From Lotus japonicus (lineage: Eukaryota; Streptophyta; Magnoliopsida; Fabales; Fabaceae), in assembly GCF_012489685.1 (NCBI RefSeq), contig NC_080042.1, positions 47,420,066-47,484,065 of the forward strand: 64,000 nt of DNA, read 5' to 3'. The notes under the pieces were generated by a model. The model did no database searches. It saw only the letters and a list, made by a program, of their open reading frames with translations, and was not told where the DNA came from. Below, in pieces: positions 11,345 to 23,599 of this stretch. A program made the translations under genes and the position numbers. How positions within the stretch are numbered: the first letter of the stretch is position 1; every line of letters begins with the position of its first letter.

Positions 11345-12090
11345 CTTTTTTTGTTACACTGAGAACTTAAATTCTTTAATTTATTTTCGACAAATAAAAT
11401 ATAAATTAAAGATAACATGAGAGCAAAACTCTCATGAGCGGTACAATATACAAACATTACAAAAGATAATTAACAAACACACTAAAGCTTCAACAAGGAG
11501 AGCATTGACACAATAACAAAAACAAAAAACTTAAACAGAAGCAACATGAGAAGAAAATAAAGGAAAGCTCGACAGGAAAATTCCAGCCCAGGCGAGGAGG
11601 CTTTCCAAGCATGAAGCAAGCATCTGCAAAAGTTCTCTAGAGGAGATGAATAGCATAGACCAAACATCCACAAAAGTACCAAGCCAAAACCGTGCTGCAA
11701 AGAGTTTCTATCCAAACCCGTAAAAAACACAAACCAACACCCTTCGATAAAGAGATGCAGATCAAGACACTCAAGCAAGAGAGAACACAGGACCAGCACT
11801 AGCAGGCATAAAAACACCAACCAGTAATCACAAAAAACATAAAAGAAGGAGTAGCAAGAAAGGAGGGTAATATGATCAGCCACCCAAAAAAGTAAAAGAC
11901 CAACTCACATCATAGCCCAAACAGGGCTTACCCGATTGCACCCCGATTTGGCTAAATAATCAGCCAAATTATTCGACTCTTTGTAGATATGTTTTATCCC
12001 AATACAGTCTACCTCAACACACATAAGGTCAATGAGATTCTAATCCTGAACTAATTTCCAAGACCTATTCACTAATATTGCACAAGTTTA
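11345..12090 (-). mobile_element. LINE C: 5'-truncated LINE tail with RNase H remnant
   Basis: Minus-strand translation of about 12075-11915 gives the end of a plant LINE-type RNase H-like (RVT_3) domain: IKHIYKESNNLADYLAKSG. It is followed by a long T-rich 3' UTR and an A-run (poly-T on the plus strand) near 11345-11353. Everything 5' of the RNase H end is missing, as in 5'-truncated LINE insertions. The 133-codon minus-strand frame over 11482-11883 is UTR and is not called as a gene. Exact ends and target duplication were not resolved. Confidence 0.65.
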
Positions 12091-12243
12091 CTGGGTTGTC
12101 ATTTCTGTTTGGATATTTCTTTCTTTTGTTTTCTGTTGGCTTGCTTAATGCCATGACTTTTTGGATCTAGCTAGAATTTATGATATGAAATGTCTTTGCT
12201 AATGTGGAAATAATCAGTAAATATGTTTTTTGTCCAATGACAG

Positions 12244-12321
12244 GTGAACCATGAGGACTTCAATGAGGGTATCATTCAAGTCCAAGCAAAGAAGAAAGCA
12301 AGCTTGAACTATTATGCATAA
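12244..12321 (+). pseudogene. RPT5: Orphan last exon of 26S proteasome ATPase RPT5
   Basis: After a canonical acceptor (TTTTTTGTCCAATGACAG) comes a 26-codon exon starting VNHEDFNEGI and ending KKKASLNYYA-stop. This is the highly conserved C-terminus of the 26S proteasome regulatory particle ATPase RPT5 (subunit 6A). Its terminal hydrophobic-Tyr-Ala tail docks into the 20S alpha ring. About 150 bp of intron precedes it, then LINE C. No other RPT5 exon is visible on the plus strand from 8.5 to 12.2 kb. It is therefore an orphan exon, either a transposed fragment or the end of a gene disrupted upstream. Exon identity is secure; the pseudogene status is inferred. Confidence 0.85.
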
Positions 12322-13511
12322 GCACACTACAAGCAACGATCAACCAGCATTGTTGTTTGGCATTTGCTTGCTAGTGTCAACTTCACTCGAGTCAATTGTA
12401 ACCTGCTTGCCACCATTAACTATTTCTAAGAAGCAGCTTATATACATGTTGTATCTATTTTGATTTTTGAATTCGTCGTATTGGCCATGCTGCTAGTTTA
12501 TCTTTTTTTTTTGAACTCTAGTTTATCTTTGATCATTAATGACTTGTGAATTTATTACCATTTGGTGTATAAGGGAAGGATGATCAATAACAGGACTGAG
12601 CAATTTAAATCTAATCTGCGATTGCATATAAATAACTTATTTTTATATTTTTTAAAATAATAATTTTAATGCTCTCTTTTTTTACTAGCTACCTTGTGTA
12701 TCATGTTTCCTGGTCCAGAACTCGTTTGTTTTGTGATTCTAGGCAGTTTTATTCACCTGTTTTTAGATTGTTATGTTTTTATTTTAATATTCTATTTTTT
12801 TATGTTTGTTTCCTTTGTTGTTTTACCTCACTTGAGAGAGAGTGTTCTCAAGAACTCTTTCTATCTATTATATTTTCATTTTCTAAAAAAATATAATTTT
12901 AAAAAGCTGGAACATACATCTTTCAATTTTAAGAAAAAAATGATTTTTCTAAAAATAAATTGAAGCAAACGCACTTGTTATAGTAGCTTTTCGAAAAATG
13001 AATTCTTTCTAATGCACTTTTAAATGAAAAATGATTGGTTTGTTGGTCATTGCTTAAAGAAAGTGATTTCACTTTTGAGAAAATAATTAATTTTATTTTA
13101 AGTGTCATTTTTAAAAGTAGAAAATTATTTATGTTTGTCTATAGATATAATAAGTGATTTTCACTTTAAGAAAATATTTTAAACTATTTAGATACAAAAG
13201 AGTTTAAATATAAATTAAGGACATTTTTTAAAGTGTAAAATATTTAAGAGAGTAATATGTTATATTCTCTTCTATTCTACTCTTTTCCGCGAAATTAAAA
13301 TGTATTATTTCATGAGTCTTATATCATTTTTTTCCATCTTAAAAATATGACAAATACAACAAAACATATGTATCATGTTTCATGTCAAATCTACCAAACA
13401 AAATCTTAATCTTAAGTATTGATAAAGGGATTAAGTAATTAATTCTTATTTTATTATCTCATTCTTGCTCTAATAAATTTATCTTTTATGGGAAGTAATT
13501 TAATTTGACTC
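12322..13511. other. RPT5 3' flank and AT-rich intergenic DNA
   Basis: The first 200 bp probably correspond to RPT5 3' UTR. The rest is AT-rich, with T-rich frames that I do not support as genes. Confidence 0.45.
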
Positions 13512-13522
13512 AAAAATATCTT

Positions 13523-13640
13523 CATCTGTTCCCGTAGGATAGCTCAATTGGTAGTTAGGAGCTGGGAGACATAGGGTTGGGTAGGGGGGAGGTCCAGGGA
13601 TCAATTCCTATCTGGTGCAATTTAACTTTCCGATATACCA
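13523..13640 (+). mobile_element. tRNA-derived SINE
   Basis: It contains a box A-like TAGCTCAATTGGTAG (about 13549-13563) and a box B-like GGTCCAGGGATCAATTCC near 13590, the internal RNA polymerase III promoter of tRNA-derived SINEs. It ends TTTCCGATATACCA before an A-run. An 11-bp direct repeat AAAAATATCTT flanks it (13512-13522 and 13641-13651). It is not a tRNA gene: there is no acceptor stem and the A-B spacing is irregular. Confidence 0.75.
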
Positions 13641-13651
13641 AAAAATATCTT

Positions 13652-15808
13652 TGTTTTAGTGTAAGACTCGAACCAAGATATTTAAAACAATTCTTAAAAT
13701 AATTGGATAGAAAAGTTATCATAGAGCGTAGACTTCTAAAAGAGTATCTGATGCAAAATCATTTGGAAATTGTATTTTTCTTTCACGATAAATGAACTCC
13801 ACTCAAACATGTGACGGTGGCGGTAGTAAAAGTGGTTATTTAAACTTCTAAGTTAAGAAGACTTTTAATATTCAGCACACTCGAGTTAAATTGAGTGAGT
13901 AAAGTGCAATTTAACACAAAAAAGAACTTCTTGAGGAAAAGTTCCTTGTCTTATAATGTTTTTTTATATATAATTTATAATGTAAAAAGGAACTTCTTTG
14001 TTTTATTCACCCCAACTTTCAATTCTATATTTATTTACCCGCATTTTATAATTATATTTCTCTTTTCTCATATCATATTATATATTACTTCCGTTCTTAT
14101 TTAACGTCCAGATAAGAAACATACATATAAAGGAGTGCAGTTGATGTTGTAAACTTTAAAAAAAGTTTATTTATTTTCTTATTTTACCCTATGAAATGTA
14201 TTTTATCTTTCTTCTTTTATTACTCGCACGAGGGTATTATTTGAAAAAAATATCATTTAATGCTCTCTTAAAATAATAAGTAAATAGATAAATAGCAATA
14301 ATCTTTTTTCTTCAAAATTGACCGTTAATAATGAATGAATGTACCTAGTATCATATTTCTATCATTGAGGTGTGAGTGGATTTAATGCGAAGATCATAAC
14401 ATTTTCCTTAATGAAAGCTTTGAACCGATCACATTGATCATCAATCTAATATTTAACAATAAAGTTTTGTTCATCAATAAAGCACACCTCCACCATGAGA
14501 TTTAAGAAGGAAAAATAGAAAAAAGTGAGATATGATGGGCGACGTGATAGGAATAGAAGTGAGAGATAAGAGAAAGATAGTGAAAATGAGATGGTAGAGA
14601 AAATGATGTGTTAGTGAATCAAAACTCAATATTTAAGGGCAATGATTCTCACTCCCAACCCAAATCACCCTCTCCCCCCTTTATTTTGTAAAGTCCAAAA
14701 CTACCCCTCGCCTCACACCCGATCACCACTCATACACCCCGCCCCCCCCCCCCCACCCACCCTCTCATCATCTCTTCATTTTCACAATAACTCTCTCTCA
14801 ACACCCTCATCATCTCCCCACCAATTTCCCTCATGTTCACTCTCCACCATTTTTCATCACCATCATTCTCCACCATCTCTCACCATCGTTCTCCACCATT
14901 TTCACTCACCATAACTTTCACCATTTCTCCCTCTCCTCGACCAAGAAGCTCTTTCCGAGTTTAGTGGAGCAGATCTACGTTTTACCTAGTTCTTGATTTC
15001 CATGTATGTAATTTAGAATTTTGACATTTAATTTTGGTAATTTTAGGAAGAAATGTGTAAGACAATTATGAGTTCTACTTCTCGAGACGTTGGAGTTGTT
15101 TTCGGGTTCTAATCTCGGTACACAATAATTATTGTTGGATTCAAGAACCCGGTAAGGTGGAATTTCTTCTTCTAAACCCAACACGTTAATTTGCATTAAA
15201 CATGGTTTGCGGGGTTCAAGAACTCAATAAATTACAACTTGTTCTTGTTTCTATAACTCGAATAGTAGAAAACAAAAGCCTATCCCTTTTCTCTATGTCA
15301 TACGATGTTCAATATGAACTTTATTAGGTCCAATGAAGTAGACATGCTTTCAAATGATGTGTTGATGAACACAGAGGCCACGAAGATGCTTATTCCAATT
15401 TCGAACCTCCTTGTATAAGTGTGGCTTGCAAAAATATTTTTATAACTAATGAGATGATTTTTCTGTTTCAATACTCTGGGTGTAGTGTCTACAGTATTTA
15501 GGGAGCTAATTGACACCTTTTTATTGATACACATATTTGCATATCGTGATGATCTTTGTGGTTGAGCTTAAAATGTGAGAAACAAAAACGATTGTTGTTG
15601 TAATCACTAGGTGTAATTATGGAAGTCTGTTCAGAAAGGAATTTAAAACTTTAGGGTGTGAGATGAGTGGAAAGTAAAAGTTATATAAAGATTTGTTGGA
15701 ATTTACACATAAAAACATTGGAAATATAAAATATGAGTGTCCTTTTAGGCTAAAAGAAAGAAATAGGAGAGAGGAAGAAGGTTGGTGGCTAAAAGTGATG
15801 TGCATTTT
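13652..15808. other. AT-rich intergenic DNA with a pyrimidine-rich patch
   Basis: No gene is supported. Positions 14650-14945 are C/T-rich with repeated TCACCAT/CTCCACC words and a 13-C homopolymer at 14742-14754. The rest is unassigned. Confidence 0.5.
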
Positions 15809-15863
15809 ACACAACTATGAAAGAGGCTTTAGACAATTTATCTTGTTGTCATTAAAAGTATAA

Positions 15864-16930
15864 ATGAGAGAGAAAGATGGAGTGAGAGGGAGTGGGAGTT
15901 GGGAGTGGAGGAGGAGAAACCAGAACAATCAACAAGATTTAAGAGAAGAAGGATGGACGATGGTGAGAAACAGAAAGAGAGGGGACATTTCAACATTCTT
16001 CTTCTCCAATTTCCCGGATAGCTTTGGAGAAGAAGCAATGTGGAAAGTCTTTCAGAGATATGAAAAGGTGTGGGAAGTCTTTATACCAGCACGGAGGTCC
16101 AAGAAGGGCATGAGGTTCGGTTTTGTACGCTTCAGAGACGTGAAAGACGTTAAGGATCTGGAAAGGAGACTAAATCAGATTGTGATTGGATAGAAAAGGT
16201 CCAAGTGAATCTGGCAAGGTTTGCTAGAGTAAACAAGGTGCTGGCAGATACACTCCATAGAAAGGTAGGAGGGAAAACCGAAGGTCACAAAGGGGCAGGA
16301 GCAAGAAAGGTCTCGAGCATAAGGAAAACTCACTATCACTCCTATGCACAAGCGGTCACGATGGGGCTGAAGGCGAAGGTCACTGATCAGGGGGGGAAGG
16401 TAGAAAATCAAAAGATGGCAAGCACAGAAGTGTGGTGTGGCTCAGAGATACCACCGGTGGAGGACTGGATTAGCAGGAGCATGGTGGGGACGGTCAAAAA
16501 TCTTGAAATGCTTCCTCTACTGCATGATGCATTCATGCTGGAAGGCCATAACACGGTCCGTATTCATTACATGGGGGATGATAAAGTGCTGATCTCGGGC
16601 CCGGAGGATCTGAACTTGAAGGAGGCTTTATCGGGAGCGAATGGATGGATTGAAGAGTATATGAGTAATATTCGCCCTGGGTCGATAGATATTGCTATGA
16701 CGAATCGCATGACATGGGTTCGCTGTACAGGTATACCATTACATCTGTGGACGGAGGAATGCCTGAGAAATATTCTGGTACCAGTGGGGGATCTAATCAA
16801 GATAGATGAGGAGACTAAATTGTTTGCTGTATTGGAATTTGCAGGTGTCCAGATCAAAACAACTGCCTTGGATTTTATATCATGGGCAAGGAAGATTATG
16901 ATCAATGGCACAACATATACCATAAGAATA
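15864..16930 (+). pseudogene. LINE B ORF1, N-terminal part
   Basis: The frame from ATG 15864 begins with a basic segment and an RRM-like fold (STFFFSNFPDSFGEEAMWKV, later MRFGFVRF with RNP1 character). A stop at 16191 coincides with a one-base frame change; the frame resumes at about 16199 with VQVNLARF. It then continues through a DUF4283-type region (RNILVPVGDLIKIDEET) to 16930. There the TIR element interrupts it. ORF1 proteins coat LINE RNA. The frameshift is independent of the insertion. Confidence 0.88.
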
Positions 16931-17955
16931 TGAAGTACACTCACCCCCCTTAAGGTTTGTTAGAATTACACTCCACCCCATTCTTATCTAAAATCTACAT
17001 CCCACCCCATTTTATATAAAGGAAAATTTAGTGACGAAAAATATTTTTCATTAATAATTAGTTATTATTTAAATTGTTAATCAATAATTTCAAAAAAAAA
17101 ATCAATATAATCCAATAAATTTAAAAATGAAAACATCACAATCCTCCTCATTCTCTCAATCGCGTTTTTCCTCCGTAAATTCATAATGCAAATTATGCAA
17201 TAGCACACCTGCCCGATTTACAAACCATATCTCGAACATAGTGAAACATGCTTGTGTTTTCATATTTGGTAATAATTCAATTTTAATCAAAATAATCTCT
17301 TTATACCTCCAATTTTCAAAATTGGGTTGTAGGCCAAAAAAGCAACACAAATGGGTGAAGAAAATAGAGAAACAAAATTATGAAAATATGAAGTGGATCT
17401 GAGGTTATTAGAGCCCAACGAGGCGGTGGAGCATCGTTTTTAACAAAATCCAACAATATCTAAGACCAATAGAGCGTTCGCTCACAACTTCAAAGGGTGA
17501 AATTCACAAGAAGTAGTTGAACAAGTGGCTTTAGGGATGTGCGATTCACGTTCTGGGGTTCAGGTCGCAACAAAACTTTGAGGCATGGAGGTGCCATGGG
17601 GTTTCACATTGTGGGACGGTGGAGCCGTGTTAAAGGGAGTAAAGGCTTGGTGGTGGCCGTTTGTGGTGAGAAATATGATTTGGAGATAGATGAGACGTGG
17701 ACTTAACAGACAGAGTGAATGGTTTTTTTAAATTTAATTCAGTAAAATTATTTTCATAAATTAATGTATGATAGTGTATATGCATTAAATTTATTTAAAT
17801 TTTTACTAATTAGTAATTAGTTTTTAGTAGTGAGGAATTTGTTTTCGTCACTAAAATTTGCCTTTATAAAAAATGGGGTGGAGTGTAGATTTTTAAAAAG
17901 AATGGGGTGGAGTGTCATTCTTGCAAATCTTGAGGGGGGTGAGTGTATTTTACTC
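16931..17955. mobile_element. Non-autonomous TIR transposon inserted in LINE B ORF1
   Basis: The left end (TACACTCACCCCCCTTAAGG, then ACTCCACCCCATTCTT and TAAAGGAAAATTTAGTGACG) is mirrored by the right end (CGTCACTAAAATTTGCC, AATGGGGTGGAGTGT, TTGAGGGGGGTGAGTGTA). This gives terminal inverted repeats of about 105 bp. The 8-bp direct repeat TAAGAATA flanks it (16923-16930 and 17956-17963). The 8-bp duplication suits hAT elements, but long TIRs are more typical of Mutator-like elements, so the superfamily is open. No transposase frame is seen in the 1025 bp. Confidence 0.88.
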
Positions 17956-17963
17956 TAAGAATA

Positions 17964-18809
17964 TTTGAAGAAGCAGGCACAGTAAGGTGCCCAACTTGCT
18001 GCGACATGGAGGATTCGGGGGACGAAGATGAAGTTAGATCTGGGTGGTCGTTGAATGCAGGGATGATGATGTCGTCGGAGATGGAGGGATCTGACGGGGA
18101 CGACGATGGGATCTGGCCGGAGAATGTTGAGGGTCAGGCCGGTGATCATGAAGACATTAATCATTCTCTAGAAGCGAGTAATTCACCAGGTTCCAATGAC
18201 GGCGTGATTACTCCAATTGCACACATCGAGGGACCAATTATTGAGGAATCAATGATTGAGGGAATTAAGGAGAATCCGTTGACTATGGTGGACCCAATAA
18301 CAAATCAGTTGGAGGGTGTGGAAGTTGTTGTTGAGAGGGCCCCGCCAGAAAATCAATTAGAGGGTAATTTGGAGATTGTGCATGAGGCTGAAACAGTTGT
18401 TCCTTTGAATCCTAATCCTGATAATGTGGGCCTTGGCCCAACAACTATATTGGACTCAGTTAGGACTGTGGACAATATAACAGACCCAAACAGAAACGTG
18501 GGGCAGCAAGATGATATTCTGGAGGATAATAACACACTGATGGAGCAGGTAGAGGAGAATAATCGAGAAATAGTGATAAATTCTCCAGGTCTGAAGGAAG
18601 CACCATTGATTAGTGAGCTGGGAAGAGCTCAGCATAATCAAATTGTTTCCAGAAGGCGTGTTGATGATGATGCTGTGCTGATGAACAATCCTTTCAGGCT
18701 CCTACGACGCCCTCAAAGCAGGGCGAATTCAAAAAACAAAAGCGATGTAGGTACCCATCCTGCACAACCCAGCGCACAAAGGGGGGTGTCGAATGTTGGG
18801 GAGAGATAA
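17964..18809 (+). pseudogene. LINE B ORF1, C-terminal part
   Basis: The ORF1 frame resumes immediately after the right target repeat with FEEAGTVRCPTCC, in phase with the codons before the insertion once the element and one TAAGAATA copy are discounted. It then runs through an acidic, low-complexity tail to a stop at 18807-18809. Such acidic tails are typical of plant LINE ORF1. The upstream frame at 17943 is created by the transposon end and is not a real start. Confidence 0.85.
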
Positions 18810-18966
18810 GACCCAGGCAATCACGCTTGTGGCTACTAGGAAAAGAGATTGGTGTCACGGCAAGGGGTAATGAGGATGAAATCATCAGGAGATTAACCGA
18901 ACTGGAAACTCGGGATGAAGCTGAGGCAAGAGGGCAGGTTGGCTGTGAGCCAATCAGGTATTCTGA

Positions 18967-21374
18967 ATGTATCCCATGAAGATTGTATCCTTCAATGTCA
19001 GAGGTCTTGGCAGCAGGGCCAAGAGGAGAACAATTCGAGAACTTGTGGCCAAGGAACAAGTAGACATGATATGCATACAGGAGACAAAGTTGGAAGTACT
19101 GGATGTGAGTATTTGTTCGCAACTGTGGGGTGATTCTGTCTTTGAGTGGCGAGCTTCTCCGGCGGTAAACAGAGGGGGAGGACTAGTATGTGTATGGAAG
19201 ACAGGGGTTTTTACTTTGCAAGATTGCATCCTTAGGCCAAGCTTTATTGGTCTAATAGGGAAGTGGCGTGATATGACTGAAATTTCTGTGGTGGTAAATG
19301 TGTATTCGCCTTGCAGGATTGAGGAGAAAAGGCTCTTGTGGAGAGAACTAATAGAGTGGAAGCGTAGCTGCCCGGCAGTTCTCTGGTGCTTGGGTGGTGA
19401 CTTCAACTCTGTTCGGTCTGATGAAGAACGTAGGGGGGTGGCGGTAAACACAGGTGCTCAAAGGAGAGATACAACATAATTTAATAGTTTTATTGAGGAG
19501 CTTGAGGTAATTGATCTTCCACTATCTGGAAGAAAATTTACCTGGTACAGGCCAAACGGCCAAGCACATAGCAGAATTGATCGTTTCTTGCTATCTCCTG
19601 AGTGGCTTGCTCATTGGCCTCACTCAACACAACTTGGCCTCAGCAGAGACATATCAGACCACTGTGCTTTATTACTGAGGACAAATAATCAGGATTGGGG
19701 TCCAAAGCCCTTCCGAGTGTTGAATTGTTGGATGAAGGATCCACGGCTTGAGGGCTTTGTGCAAAAAGCTTGGGAGGAAGAACAAGTTACTGGATGGGGG
19801 GCATTCAGACTCAAAGAAAAGTTAAAGGGTCTGAAATCAAAACTAAAGGGGTGGAATAATGAGGTGTTCGGGGACTTGAGGAATAGAAGAGATACTGCAG
19901 TTGCCAGGATCAATGAACTGGACAGAAAAGAGGAGGAGAGTGGATTATCTGAGGAAGAAGTAAATTTGCGCAAATCAGTAATAGATGATTTTTGGCAGAT
20001 TTTAAAATTACAGGAATCACTACTATGTCAGAAATCAAGATCTCAGTGGCTCAAGGAAGGAGATCAAAATACTCGTTATTTTCATTCTCTTATTAATTGG
20101 AGAAGGCGCACAAATTCCATTGTAGGATTGATGGTGGAGGGTGTGTGGGAAGAAGAATCGAGGAAGGTTAACGAAGAGGCAAAGAGTTTCTTTGAAAGAC
20201 GGTTTGCAGCAAATCCGTGGGCAAGTCCGCAACTGAATGGGGTGATGTTTAACACGTTATCACAGGAAGATAATGAGGTTTTAACAAGTCAGTTTGAGGA
20301 GTTTGAAGTGAAGGAAGCTGTTTGGGAGTGTGGAGGGGACAAAAGCCCAGGACCGGATGGGTTTAATTTCAAATTCATTCAGAAGTTCTGGCATCTGCTC
20401 AAAGATGATTTTCAGAGAGTTGTTGAGGACTTTTGGAGGAGGGGTGCATGGCCTAGGGGCAGCAATGCTTCCTTTATAGTGCTGATTCCGAAGGTTAGTT
20501 CCCCACTGAGCTTAAATGATTTCCGGCCTATATCCTTGATAGGCTGTATGTATAAGGTTGTGTCGAAGCTACTAGCAATAAGACTAAAAAGGGTGCTCCC
20601 GCGGGTGATTTATGACAACCAGTTTGCTTTCTTGGGTGGTCGACATATGCTTGACAGTGTGGTTGTAGTAAATGAGGTGCTGGATGTTGCAAAAAAAAAG
20701 CAAAGAAATCAACTCTGGTATTTAAAGTTGACTATGAAAAAGCATACGATTCAGTAAGTTGGGAATTCTTAGAATATATGATGAACATAATGAATTTTAG
20801 TAGGAAATGGATTCACTGGATCATGAACTGTATTAGCTCCGCTTCAGTTTCAGTTCTGGTGAATGGTAGCCCTTGTGACGAGTTCAGGATGTCAAAAGGA
20901 TTACGCCAAGGGGATCCACTTGCCCCGTTTCTTTTTTTGATTGTGGCAGAGGGACTAAATGGGTTATTTCACAGTGCATTGAATTTAGGCAAATTTGAGG
21001 GATTTAAATTTGGCGAAAATGCGGAGGTTACTATTTCAATGTTACAATTCGCAGATGACACAGTATTCATAGGGGATGCAACAGTACAAAATGTGATAAC
21101 TCTGAAGTGTCTCTTACGGTGCTTTGAATTGATTTCCGGCTTAAAAGTCAATTTTCATAAAAGCAAGCTGGCGGGGGTGGCCGTGGGTTTGGAGGATCTT
21201 AACAGGTTTGCAGCTGTGCTCCACTGTAAAATCATGAGCATCCCATTCATCTATCTAGGCATTCCAGTGGGAGGAAAATCGAATAGTCTGGCACTGTGGG
21301 AGCCGGTTGTCAGTAAGCTGAAAGGGAGACTCTCTTCCTGGAAACAGAAACACATTTCTTTTGGTGGAAGACTT
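18967..21374 (+). pseudogene. LINE B ORF2: endonuclease and reverse transcriptase, 5' part
   Basis: ATG 18967 opens an AP-type endonuclease: IVSFNVRGLGSR, ICIQETK, LGGDFNSV and, further on, SRIDRFL and ISDHCALL. An in-frame TAA at 19477-19479 cuts the endonuclease; the same frame continues beyond it. The reverse transcriptase follows (GPDGFNFKFIQKFW, NDFRPISLIGCMYK, QFAFLGGR). Near an A9 run at 20691-20699 the frame shifts, so VDYEKAYDSVSWEF is read in another frame. From 20778 the frame holds SKGLRQGDPLAPFLF and an intact FADD box (21048-21059). It ends at GGRLC, where the chromovirus is inserted. Confidence 0.92.
21370..21374. repeat. Target-site duplication GACTT, left copy
   Basis: GACTT directly precedes the 5' LTR and recurs at 34282-34286 after the 3' LTR. 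It is a perfect 5-bp duplication of integrase-mediated insertion. Confidence 0.95.
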
Positions 21375-22048
21375 TGTAAGGCCCAAGTTTTAACGTTTTG
21401 GATAAGTGAATAAAATAAAAGAGTTATTTGATTAAGATAAATTTGGGAAGGAAAGAGGTTCAGGAAAAGTCCAAGAATGTATCGAAAAACCGAAAGGGTT
21501 ATAGCACGATTAACATACGCTAAATCCTAGGTCGAAGGTATTAGTGAATAGTTAATTTACGCTTTAGGACACGATGGAAACTAATTTCCACAAATCCTCA
21601 GAGAAATGTTAGAACTTCTCTTTTCCGTCCTTAAACAACCATTTCGATGCGAAATCCTGGAATGTACGAACGTCAAATTCCAATTCTCGGAAGTTTGCCG
21701 AAACGGAATCCCTGATAGTTCGAAAAACCTAAGATCGACAGACGATGAAGACTTTTTCTATCCGGAAACTCAAATGAAGATTCCACCCGCGTTCTCCTAC
21801 TTCTCTCATCATTCCTAATCTTTCTTCAGAAGGAAGTTTTCTCATCCGACGATCACTGCAAAAAGTAGTTTTTCGGGATAAACCGACTTACACCGACTTA
21901 TGCCGATTTTGGATCTTTTGGTTTAATTCCAAGAATTCTATTTTGAGTTCTGGAATTCTGTCGCCAGAACCTATCTTAGAATGCGCAGAGGAACGCGCAG
22001 GAAAAATCGGAATCGCAAAAAAATCATTTTTCCGTTTTTTCCAAAACC

Positions 22049-22057
22049 TATAAATAG
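22049..22057 (+). promoter_or_regulatory. TATA box of the chromovirus LTR promoter
   Basis: TATAAATAG followed by a C/T-rich initiator-like region (CAAAACCCATTTTCCCC). It is conserved in the solo LTRs at 3509 and, as TATAAAAG, at 36911. Predicted start near 22080. The identical copy in the 3' LTR is at 30837-30845. Confidence 0.75.
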
Positions 22058-22197
22058 TTGAAAAATTAGATTTTTTTCACAAAACCCATTTTCCCCACCC
22101 CTCCAAGCCGCGAGTTTCTAGAGAGAGAGAGAGATCCGGATCTTCGTCGTTTCTTGCCCGTTTGCTTCACCGTTCGTCACTAATCGAAGACCTCGAG

Positions 22198-22858
22198 GTA
22201 GGTAATCTATACTCTCCTTCGAATCGTCGTTTCTGTCCATTTCTCCTGCGACTTTCTGAGTTCAAAATTTTGAGGTTTTTGAAAAACTGTTCAAATCAGT
22301 TGATTTCAGCGTCTAAACTTCTTCCCTGCATGCTCCTGAGCGTGTTCTGCGGATTAGATTTTGTCAAATGTCGACGAAATGCCGCCGGGATCAATTTCTA
22401 CCCTAAATACCCATTTTTCGCCAAAGTCGCAACCTTTACGCTCTAATCTATCGACTTGGCTTAGTGCTAGTAGGATTTGTCGTCATAAACGTCGTTGTGG
22501 ACGTCCCCATCCAATTTGTTTTTCAAAAATCCAATTTTGAAATTCTGAGCTAAAAATAATGACCAAACTACCCCTATATCAGTTTTCGATCCGAAAATTT
22601 TTCCGAGCCTAGAACCGTCTTAGTTACGGCTTATGTTAACCTAGGAACCAAGTTTGATCGAAGAAAAATCGACCCTTCCAATTAAGGAAAGTGGCCGAGA
22701 GCTATATCAAGGGGGGAGGAGAATCCGATTTTTCGAAAACTTGTCTTAACGCGTTAGATTGTCGTACCACAGAGGTAGTAGTGTACTGTGTAACCCTAGG
22801 ACTCTTTGATTGCTGAGTTTCTGACTCTTGGTGTTGATTTCTGTGATTTTTGCTTAAG
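22198..22858 (+). other. Predicted leader intron 1 of the chromovirus
   Basis: The donor CCTCGAG|GTAGGT (GT at 22198) fits the plant consensus well. The acceptor is TTTTTGCTTAAG|GTTCG (AG at 22857-22858). Matching sites occur in the solo LTR at 3658 and 4446-4447. Inferred from sequence; no transcript evidence. Confidence 0.5.
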
Positions 22859-22936
22859 GTTCGTTTGAGGAGATTCCAAGAAATCAAGGAGAAGAGTTTG
22901 GAGAACATCTTGAGGAGGAAGCTGGAAGACCCACCG
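22859..22936 (+). other. Predicted 78-nt leader exon 2 of the chromovirus
   Basis: It is bounded by AAG| and |GTGAGGG. The diverged solo LTR has a bounded segment of exactly the same length (4448-4525) starting GTTCGTTT and followed by GTGAGGGC. Equal length despite many substitutions supports a real exon. Confidence 0.5.
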
Positions 22937-23599
22937 GTGAGGGCTACTCTCTGAATTACTAGATAATGCTTTAGGTGTCGATGAAATTCGACTTGATTTA
23001 TGTGTTATGCACCTAATTGCTAAATGTCTGAAATGATTTCTGAGGCTTCGGCCGAACTTGTTGAGTACTTGATGCCATGATATTGTGTGCTAAATGATTC
23101 ACATGCTATGTGCTACATGGTTAACTTAGGATGTGTTGGAATATGCTGTTTATGTCTTTTGGTTGAGCTGTTTCAATGATGCTATTACACTTGTACCTGA
23201 GATTCTGAAAAGTGAGGATTGCGGGCAGGTCATGCCGAATTTTTATGAGATTTTGAGAGAGTTTTAAAAAGGACGAACGGAGTTCGGACCTTGTCATGCT
23301 CCAATGGATCGAGACCTTCTCAGGGAATTACTTGGGTTTATGGGAACTTTGAACTCTTAGGGAATACGATAAGACAAAAAGAGCTATTTTTATTAAGAAA
23401 TTCATAAGATACTAAACAACCTCTAAACCTTTAAATAAAGATAACAATCACTGATGCAAGCTTTGGATTGATGTTTAGTTTTGGAAAATGAGAAGTGTCG
23501 TCGGATCCAAGTGTTGGAAAGATTTCGAGTTTTGGGTATGTTAATACTCATTCGCTCTGGGAGCAATTGTTTAGCCATCCAAGGGATGAGCCGAGAAGC

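Noticed and set aside
11482..11883. 133-codon minus-strand membrane-like protein
   Set aside because: T-rich 3' UTR of a truncated LINE gives Leu/Phe-rich codons; it follows the RNase H stop.
13523..13640. tRNA gene
   Set aside because: Box A and B are present but there is no acceptor stem or cloverleaf, and an A-tail plus target duplication shows a SINE.
17943..17963. Independent gene start at 17943
   Set aside because: It lies in the right TIR of the inserted transposon; the real frame is the continuation of LINE B ORF1 from 17964.
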